64,000 nt of DNA from a virus. Positions 58,922 to 64,000 of the stretch are shown piece by piece. The stretch covers positions 1 through 64,000 of the IMG/VR virus record IMGVR_UViG_3300030333_005233. One strand, written 5' to 3'. The notes below the pieces were generated by a model. That model ran no database searches and was not told the origin of the DNA. It saw only the letters and a program-made list of their open reading frames with translations. Both the position numbers and the translations under genes were made by a program. How positions within the stretch are numbered: the first letter of the stretch is position 1; every line of letters starts with the position of its first letter.

Positions 58922-59615
58922 ACATTAACCTGCTAGTATTGTGGTAAGATTCCATAGTTCCAGCGTCTACGCAGAAGCTATCTATAGTTGTATACGTTGA
59001 TGTGTATTTTCTTAGCATGTAATTGTTTACTGCTGTGATCTCGTACTCTCCCCTTGGAGATTTCCTAATTCTACTAATGCAATCAAACACTTTGCTACTG
59101 TACATGTATACTCCCATACATGCAAGATTTGTCTTTGGCTTTTTTGGCTTCTCTTCAATTTTAATTATGTTTTTTTCTTTGTCTAAAACTGCAACGCCAA
59201 ATCTTTCTGGATCTTCTACTTCCTTGAAAAATAATTGTACATCAGAATTAAAGTTTTTTACCTCTGTGTGTAGATCTTTATCGAATATGTTGTCCCCAAG
59301 TATCACAAGGCAATTATCCTTTGCTACAAAGTTTTTACATAGCTTTAATGCTCCAGCAATTCCGTCTGGCTTATCTTGCACTTTGAATGTAAAATCACAA
59401 TCATATTCGCTTCCACTGCCTAAAAAATCAATCATGTCACCAACATGACCAGTTCCACTTATAATCATAATATCTTTGATTCCAGCATTTGTCATGCTAA
59501 TAATTGGATAATGAATCATAGGAAAGGAACCGATTGGTAATAGGTGTTTATTTGTGACTTTGGTTAGTGGATATAATCTTGTACCCATACCACCAGCAAG
59601 TATGATACCTTTCAT
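58908..59615 (-). CDS. rmlA: Glucose-1-phosphate thymidylyltransferase
   Basis: 235 residues. GIILAGGMGTRLYPLTKVTN is the nucleotide-binding signature; LLPIGSFPMIHYPI, DCLVILGDNIFD (metal Asp), RFGVAVLDKEKNIIKIEEKP and CMGVYMYSSKVFD follow in order. It makes dTDP-glucose from glucose-1-phosphate and dTTP. The chain is a little short, lacking the last 50 residues of long RmlA forms. A three-base gap separates it from the preceding GT. Confidence 0.92.
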   Translation of the reverse strand: MKGIILAGGMGTRLYPLTKVTNKHLLPIGSFPMIHYPIISMTNAGIKDIMIISGTGHVGDMIDFLGSGSEYDCDFTFKVQDKPDGIAGALKLCKNFVAKDNCLVILGDNIFDKDLHTEVKNFNSDVQLFFKEVEDPERFGVAVLDKEKNIIKIEEKPKKPKTNLACMGVYMYSSKVFDCISRIRKSPRGEYEITAVNNYMLRKYTSTYTTIDSFCVDAGTMESYHNTSRLMYEQE

Positions 59616-59618
59616 TAA

Positions 59619-60425
59619 TTACCTCGTATAGTATTTGGAAAATATTTCTTTTGTAATATCTATGCTTTTACCTTCATCATAACCAGCGTTCACTAAAATT
59701 TTTGAAAGTTTTGTTAGATTGTCTTCATCATTTCTTAATTCATCAAACTTTCTGTGACGTTGCAAAATTTCAGGATAGTTTGCCATAGATTCAATAATTC
59801 TAGAAGCAGCTATATATGTATTATGAGGCATATCTAATCTTTTGAATTTACCATGTGTTAAAGCAATAAATCCCCATATTTTGTCAAACCATCTTATAGG
59901 ATATATACTGGGTTCTTGTTCAACAAATTTATATATTTTTTCTAAAATTTCCTTGCGTACAACGCTATGATTAGGTGCTTGCCATACGTTACCTTTTACA
60001 TATTGTCTAAGCATATCTGGTAAACTTAATCCATCTAAGTTCATAGCAAGACCGTTCTGATTTAATTTTTTGCGGGTAGCTCTAACATCTGTACCTTGTG
60101 CGAAGCAGTAATCTTTATTGTTTTCTAAAAATGATAAACATTCTTTTATTGCGTCAAAGTTTAGTATCATGTCATCACATATCTCTATAACATATGGTGT
60201 AGATATCGTATCTAAAATTTTAATCATCTTGCTGTAGTATAACATATTAGCGTCATGAATGTATTTTATATTATCTGTTTCCGTTACGTCAGATTTAGTT
60301 TCAGACGAGTCAGAGTATACTACGTTGTATGGACAGTTGTTATAATGTTCTTGTGATGCGGGTAGAGTATGCTTCCTTTCATGAATGCAGACAACTATAG
60401 TTAACAGAGATTTTAGATCATTCAT
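59619..60425 (-). CDS. GT-A glycosyltransferase, TIGR00180-like
   Basis: 268 residues. LTIVVCIHERKHTLPASQEH and PYNVVYSDSS are the nucleotide-binding strands, and YVIEICDDMILN holds the metal motif. The pattern GTDVRATRK and IRWFDKIWGFIALTHGKFK is like TIGR00180 enzymes of surface polysaccharide clusters. Acceptor unknown. It overlaps the methyltransferase upstream by four bases. Confidence 0.7.
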   Translation of the reverse strand: MNDLKSLLTIVVCIHERKHTLPASQEHYNNCPYNVVYSDSSETKSDVTETDNIKYIHDANMLYYSKMIKILDTISTPYVIEICDDMILNFDAIKECLSFLENNKDYCFAQGTDVRATRKKLNQNGLAMNLDGLSLPDMLRQYVKGNVWQAPNHSVVRKEILEKIYKFVEQEPSIYPIRWFDKIWGFIALTHGKFKRLDMPHNTYIAASRIIESMANYPEILQRHRKFDELRNDEDNLTKLSKILVNAGYDEGKSIDITKEIFSKYYTR

Positions 60426-61027
60426 TTTTTATACGTATATACCTGTAACATGACATCCCTATCCTCTTTCCACGTAAATCTTGTAATGTCTGGTTTAGTA
60501 AAATTAAGTTTATCACACATAGCTATAATTTTCCCTTCAGTATATGCATTTTTATGAAATTGACCTTCTCCATTTTGTGTGCCAAAAATACACGCAGTGA
60601 GATAGCCCCATTTATTTTCTGTTGAGTATGAATTATTTCCAAACCAGTGTTCGCTCCTGATAGCTTCTTCATCGTCTCTAAAAAAATCTTTCCAATCATC
60701 TTTTGCCTTAGTCCATTTTTTTATAGCCTCATCAAAATCAGGCGTTGAAAAACCAAATTTACCACCAGACTTTAGCACCCTCTTTACTTCGTGAAAAAAC
60801 AATGATTCCTCTTTAAATGAAAAATGCTCTACTAATGCGTCACATCTAACCTCGTCTACAGACGAGTCCTCAAAGGGCAGATTTAAAACGTCTGCCTGTA
60901 AAAATTCTAAATTGTCTTTTATTTTTATATTAGGATATCTTTTCTTGATTTGATCTATAGAGTCCATATCTATATTTGTATAATCTTCAAGAAGTCTTGA
61001 TGCACATCCTAAATTTAATCTAATCAT
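60422..61027 (-). CDS. SAM-dependent methyltransferase (Methyltransf_11-like)
   Basis: 201 residues from ATG 61027, which overlaps the previous stop as ATGA. RLNLGCASRLLEDYTNIDMD is motif I-II, ADVLNLPFEDSSVDEVRCDA is motif III-IV, and RVLKSGGKFGFSTPDFDEAI motif post-I. Often seen in LPS and capsule loci, where it methylates sugar hydroxyls. It is the second methyltransferase of the glycan genes apart from the C-methyltransferase. Confidence 0.82.
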   Translation of the reverse strand: MIRLNLGCASRLLEDYTNIDMDSIDQIKKRYPNIKIKDNLEFLQADVLNLPFEDSSVDEVRCDALVEHFSFKEESLFFHEVKRVLKSGGKFGFSTPDFDEAIKKWTKAKDDWKDFFRDDEEAIRSEHWFGNNSYSTENKWGYLTACIFGTQNGEGQFHKNAYTEGKIIAMCDKLNFTKPDITRFTWKEDRDVMLQVYTYKK

Positions 61028-61749
61028 TTTAGTACTTTCTTTAATTTGCACGTACTCATTGTTGTATCTGGAGCTATTACTACATCTGTGACATCTTTTC
61101 TCCTACATTTTTTAATATCTGGCTTTTTATTAGACACAAAATCGTAAACGCTTTGTGACTTACCTCCCACATTAATTACTCCTGTATGATCTAATACTTT
61201 TAATATTATACCAGCTGCTTCAAAATTATACATCAAACTTTTTCTAACATCTGTTAATGCACTATCGTGGGGAAAAGGATAGTCGCACATGCAAGTTCTT
61301 AGAATCAAAGAGTTATTATACATTCTCACGGCACATTCACCGCCCAGCTTTGACCATCCGTATTTAGTAGTTCCATCAGAGTCTACATGAAAAGGTGATA
61401 AGCCATCGTTCTCGCTGTAGTTTCCCTTAGTACCCGGATAAACATAGTCAGTAGATATATATATTAGCTTTACATTATATTTCATGCAGGACAAGACAAC
61501 ATTGCAAGTTCCTACAATATTAGTTTGTAAACTTATATCTGGATTGTCCTCATGCTTACTCATCGGCCTTGTGTAAGCAGCGGCGTGAATAAATATATCT
61601 GGATTATATTTCTCTATAGATTTATTTATATCATCTATATTACAAATATCTAATTCATTTTTATCTGGGCAGAAAACCTGATCTTTAGACTGCTTTAGTA
61701 TTTCTTTTGCTAGCTTTCCGCTGCCACCAGAAACTAATATTTTTTTCAT
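61024..61749 (-). CDS. dTDP-4-dehydrorhamnose reductase-like SDR (RmlD-like)
   Basis: 241 residues. KILVSGGSGKLAKEILKQS binds NADP(H); NPDIFIHAAAYTRP, LIYISTDYVYPGTKG and GWSKLGGECAV are RmlD-like, but the Tyr-x3-Lys appears as Y-G-W-S-K-x. It probably reduces the 4-keto group of a dTDP-deoxy sugar. 241 residues is shorter than RmlD (about 290), with the C-terminal substrate region reduced. The actual product depends on the partner enzymes. Confidence 0.72.
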   Translation of the reverse strand: MKKILVSGGSGKLAKEILKQSKDQVFCPDKNELDICNIDDINKSIEKYNPDIFIHAAAYTRPMSKHEDNPDISLQTNIVGTCNVVLSCMKYNVKLIYISTDYVYPGTKGNYSENDGLSPFHVDSDGTTKYGWSKLGGECAVRMYNNSLILRTCMCDYPFPHDSALTDVRKSLMYNFEAAGIILKVLDHTGVINVGGKSQSVYDFVSNKKPDIKKCRRKDVTDVVIAPDTTMSTCKLKKVLK

Positions 61750-62387
61750 GAGAAGTCCAAATCATTATTAAATCTTGCTTTTGTAAAAGACATTTCTTCA
61801 TTAGTCACAGACCAATACATTAGGCCAATAGTTTTCCTGTCTTTACCCTTAGTTATCTCTGGGAATCCATGCCAAGAGTTTTCGTGAAACTTAAATATGT
61901 TTAGTCTGTTAAATTTGTATGGTAGTCTACAATGTTGTTTGCCATTATGTAGTCTTAGATCAAACGATGGATCGTAATCTTCAGAAAGACCAAGGACCAC
62001 GCTATATTCTCTTTTCCAATTTGTATGTAACTTATGTGTTTGAGCATCTATATGCATACCAAGGAAGCCACCCTCGTTATTTTTATTTGGAGTAATCATC
62101 ATACCGCCACCATAACCAGTTAAGTCTGGAAATGTTTTATCTCTTTTATTTATCATAGTAGTGTCAAAATGCATAGCTATATAATTCATAACCAACAAAC
62201 ACTCATGTGTCATTGAATTTATGGACGCAGGAGAACATTTGCCTATCTGTCCTTCGTCGCCGTAAGAAACCCACCATTCAGGTGCTAGGCTATCAAAACT
62301 TTCAGCAGCTGCCCTGACTAATCCAGTTGATGGTATAAAATCATCTATGTACCAAGCGTCAAAATTTTCATGTGGTTTTACTATCAT
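61746..62387 (-). CDS. 2-oxoglutarate/Fe(II)-dependent oxygenase
   Basis: 213 residues. The iron site is visible as H-x-D in LGMHIDAQTHKLH and a distal His in ENSWHGFPEITKG, with the 2OG-binding Arg in DRKTIGLMYWSV. WYIDDFIPS is the typical start of prolyl-4-hydroxylase-like or phytanoyl-type oxygenases. It probably hydroxylates a sugar, lipid or protein side chain. Co-translated with RmlC- and RmlD-like genes by four-base overlaps, so sugar modification is a fair inference. Confidence 0.78.
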   Translation of the reverse strand: MIVKPHENFDAWYIDDFIPSTGLVRAAAESFDSLAPEWWVSYGDEGQIGKCSPASINSMTHECLLVMNYIAMHFDTTMINKRDKTFPDLTGYGGGMMITPNKNNEGGFLGMHIDAQTHKLHTNWKREYSVVLGLSEDYDPSFDLRLHNGKQHCRLPYKFNRLNIFKFHENSWHGFPEITKGKDRKTIGLMYWSVTNEEMSFTKARFNNDLDFS

Positions 62388-62779
62388 TTACTTTTAGTCT
62401 CCCAATCTTCACCAAAATGCCCCGGCAAAACTTTTTCTTCATCCGTAGGATCGTATTTTTCTGTAAGATAATATAGCATAATTGATTCAGGTTGTAAAGC
62501 TTTGTACCCATGCCAGATGCCGGGAGGTATTGTTATCACGTCATAATTTTTATCTGACAAGTAATACCATTCCACATCTACACCTCCACCTTCGCATGGT
62601 CTGCCATATCCAACTTTAAATGATCCTTTAACGCAGAACCAATAATCTGTTTGTATTTTATGTCTATGCCAAGCTACAACATGCTCTGTTGAATTTACAT
62701 GCGTAATGTTTATTTGACCATTAACTTTGTGAAACAAGTCAAAGAGTCTTTGGCCTCTATCATCTTCATGATAATTCAT
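62384..62779 (-). CDS. RmlC-like dTDP-sugar 3,5-epimerase (cupin)
   Basis: 131 residues. DDRGQRLFDLFHKVNGQINI, VVAWHRHKIQTDYWFCVKGS (the H-x-H and Q/W region), TIPPGIWHGYKAL and IMLYYLTEKYDP match RmlC-like cupins. It is shorter than RmlC (about 180), lacking the C-terminal part, so it may be a 5-epimerase of the TylK/NovW sort or a noncatalytic relative. It overlaps the C-methyltransferase by four bases, which suggests they act on the same dTDP sugar. Confidence 0.7.
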   Translation of the reverse strand: MNYHEDDRGQRLFDLFHKVNGQINITHVNSTEHVVAWHRHKIQTDYWFCVKGSFKVGYGRPCEGGGVDVEWYYLSDKNYDVITIPPGIWHGYKALQPESIMLYYLTEKYDPTDEEKVLPGHFGEDWETKSK

Positions 62780-63948
62780 AGTAGCCTCACTGTAGGTACA
62801 TGTGTAATAAATTTCCCAGTAAAAGATGACTCTTTCTTTTTTATTTCTTCAGCAAAATTCCATGCCCCTAAGTATGCATAATCTACGCTGTTGTTAAAAC
62901 CATCTTCAGGACTGATAATAGGTATATGCATACCCGGAGATACTTTGTTTTGTTTTTCTGGAGTTGTATCTGTTATGTAGTCTATGAAATCTGTGTTAAT
63001 TCCACAATAATTAAACACAGTGGTTGACTTGGACGTGGCTCCATAACTTATAACTTTTTTACCCTGTTGCTTAAACATATTAAGAATATATAGAAGATCT
63101 TCTTTAGATTTTTGGACTCTATCGGCAAAAGATTTCATTGTAGATAGGTCTAATATATTAATGCTTTTTTCTAAATCTAAATTATATTCAACGCTAGGAT
63201 CTATCTGTGCGTTAGTTGATTTTTTTACCCAAATTCTGTTTGATCCACCGTGAACAGTTAATTCATCGACTTTGACTATATTTAAATCATTTCTAGCTAG
63301 TATATTTTTTAGTGCTGATACAGAAAATATGTGTGGATGTTCGTCATAGATTTGGTCATAGGAATTTAAAACTAACATCCTTGCTAAAGATGGGTCTTCA
63401 AAAACAAAAATTCCGTCATCATTCAATGTCTCCCTCACAGCAGAAAAAGTTTCATCTAAATTTGGTATATGGCAAATGCAGTTTGCTGCAAAAATAAAAT
63501 CCATTTTACCATGTTCTTCTACTATTCTTTCAGATAACTCTTTCGTCCAAAATTCATTGTATGTCTTGTATCCTAACTCGTTTGTTTCTTTAGCAAAATT
63601 ACCGCAAGGCTCTACAGCAATAGCATTTTCTGAATTCCAATTTTTTAAAAACACGCCGTCATTGCTTCCAATCTCTAGTATTTTTGCATTGGCTGGTAGA
63701 ATTTCAGCTACAGATAAACTAAACGAGGCGAAGTGGTTCACCATAGTCTTAGACATAGATCCTCTGTACGCATATTCTTTGTTAAACATTAATGGAGCAT
63801 CAACGTAATCCATTTGCGTAACTAGCCCAGTGTCCTTGTCTAAGCCAACGTTTAAGTCATAAAAAAATTCATTAGATATGTCGCCCTGATCCAAGAAACG
63901 ATTAGCAATAGGCTGTTTGCCTAATTTTAGAAATTCTATTTTATCCAC
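62776..63948 (-). CDS. Sugar C-methyltransferase (NovU/TylC3-like) lacking the N-terminal zinc module
   Basis: 390 residues from GTG 63948, with GAGG seven bases upstream. LGKQPIANRFL is the conserved start of these enzymes after their zinc-binding CxxC region, which is absent. ILEIGSNDGVFLKN is motif I, FIFAANCICHIPNLDETFSAV the central helix, and VISYGATSKSTTVFNYCGI with GMHIPIISPE is the distinctive C-terminal Methyltransf_14 domain. It methylates a carbon of a dTDP-keto-deoxy sugar. Active-site residues look intact, so the loss of the N-domain may still allow function. Confidence 0.82.
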   Translation of the reverse strand: MDKIEFLKLGKQPIANRFLDQGDISNEFFYDLNVGLDKDTGLVTQMDYVDAPLMFNKEYAYRGSMSKTMVNHFASFSLSVAEILPANAKILEIGSNDGVFLKNWNSENAIAVEPCGNFAKETNELGYKTYNEFWTKELSERIVEEHGKMDFIFAANCICHIPNLDETFSAVRETLNDDGIFVFEDPSLARMLVLNSYDQIYDEHPHIFSVSALKNILARNDLNIVKVDELTVHGGSNRIWVKKSTNAQIDPSVEYNLDLEKSINILDLSTMKSFADRVQKSKEDLLYILNMFKQQGKKVISYGATSKSTTVFNYCGINTDFIDYITDTTPEKQNKVSPGMHIPIISPEDGFNNSVDYAYLGAWNFAEEIKKKESSFTGKFITHVPTVRLL

Positions 63949-63963
63949 AATGTAACCTCACTA

Positions 63964-64000
63964 TTAATCTTTCCTTGCCTTCATCACATTTACCACCCTT
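63964..64000 (-). CDS. 3' end of an upstream gene (partial, uncertain)
   Basis: Two frames remain open to the right edge. One ends with TAA at 63966-63964, ending RVVNVMKARKD, and leaves a 15-base gap with a ribosome site before the C-methyltransferase. The other runs to 63941 and ends LHCG. The first fits the normal spacing better. Too short to identify; presumably the glycan operon continues beyond the window. Confidence 0.3.
   Translation of the reverse strand, partial: RVVNVMKARKD

Noticed and set aside
1-64000. tRNA genes, rRNA or CRISPR arrays
   Set aside because: Intergenic gaps are nearly all below 100 bases and none has cloverleaf potential with CCA or conserved loops that I could see. 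The only tandem repeats are coding repeats of the fibre gene.
55797-64000. Complete L-rhamnose (rmlABCD) operon
   Set aside because: RmlA and RmlB are clear, but the RmlC-like and RmlD-like proteins are short and grouped with a C-methyltransferase and oxygenase. A different deoxy sugar is likelier, although rhamnose cannot be ruled out.

Overview
The window is a gene-dense, AT-rich (roughly two-thirds A+T by eye) stretch of a large tailed phage genome (Caudoviricetes), either an isolate or a metagenomic contig. The evidence is a T4-like set of phage hallmarks (UvsX/RecA recombinase, DnaB-type helicase, DnaG-type primase, PhoH, dNMP kinase, rIIB-like protein, endonuclease VII, dUTPase, dCMP deaminase, ThyX, a small sigma factor), virion fibre genes, lysis-type genes, homing-type nucleases, and almost no intergenic space. 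Most junctions are ATGA or TAATG start/stop overlaps. I see no tRNA, rRNA, CRISPR array, integrase or insertion sequence. The host cannot be named; secreted proteases, glycan genes and consensus-like sigma-70 promoters suggest a bacterium with ordinary sigma-70 transcription.

Layout. Bases 1-2670 carry plus-strand genes (a partial gene, a zinc ribbon and two probable virion proteins) that end at a bidirectional hairpin terminator. Everything from 2710 to the right edge is on the minus strand. 2710-4579: a zinc-ribbon protein, a likely ssDNA-annealing protein and a homing-type nuclease. 4557-11477: a first glycosyltransferase cluster. 11478-15644: SSB and a C-family DNA polymerase III alpha subunit encoded as two separate genes with a DEDD exonuclease gene between the halves. 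15725-19402: PAP2 phosphatase, secreted serine protease, two conserved phage proteins and a GT-A glycosyltransferase. 19407-31247: replication, recombination and nucleotide metabolism, ending with a B12-dependent ribonucleotide reductase. 31280-37955: small membrane-anchored proteins, two 33-34 residue paralogous microproteins, fibre proteins, a papain-fold protease, a holin-like protein and a membrane-anchored PAS protein. 38046-43112: sigma factor, second SSB, dCMP deaminase and small unknowns. 43116-47233: methyltransferase, two tandem sulfotransferases and a GT2-GT4 fusion. 47239-51019: endonuclease VII, rIIB-like, ThyX, a second serine protease and HNH. 51038-64000: a dense sugar-nucleotide and glycosyltransferase island.

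How the genes work together. RmlA, RmlB, an FdtA/QdtA-type ketoisomerase and an FdtB/QdtB-type aminotransferase are all present within 55797-59615, enough on paper to make a dTDP-3-amino-3,6-dideoxyhexose. Nearby are a GDP-fucose-synthase-like enzyme, a UDP-GlcNAc 2-epimerase, RmlC- and RmlD-like enzymes, a sugar C-methyltransferase, a 2-oxoglutarate oxygenase and several glycosyltransferases. Elsewhere in the window lie sulfotransferases and more glycosyltransferases. The phage therefore appears to build and decorate an elaborate glycan; whether the acceptor is virion protein, DNA or host surface cannot be told from sequence. The dTTP-supplying genes (NrdJ, dUTPase, dCMP deaminase, ThyX, dNMP kinase) could feed both replication and the dTDP-sugar route.

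The two most unusual points are the split DNA polymerase III alpha subunit with its exonuclease between the halves, and the scale of the glycan-building programme.
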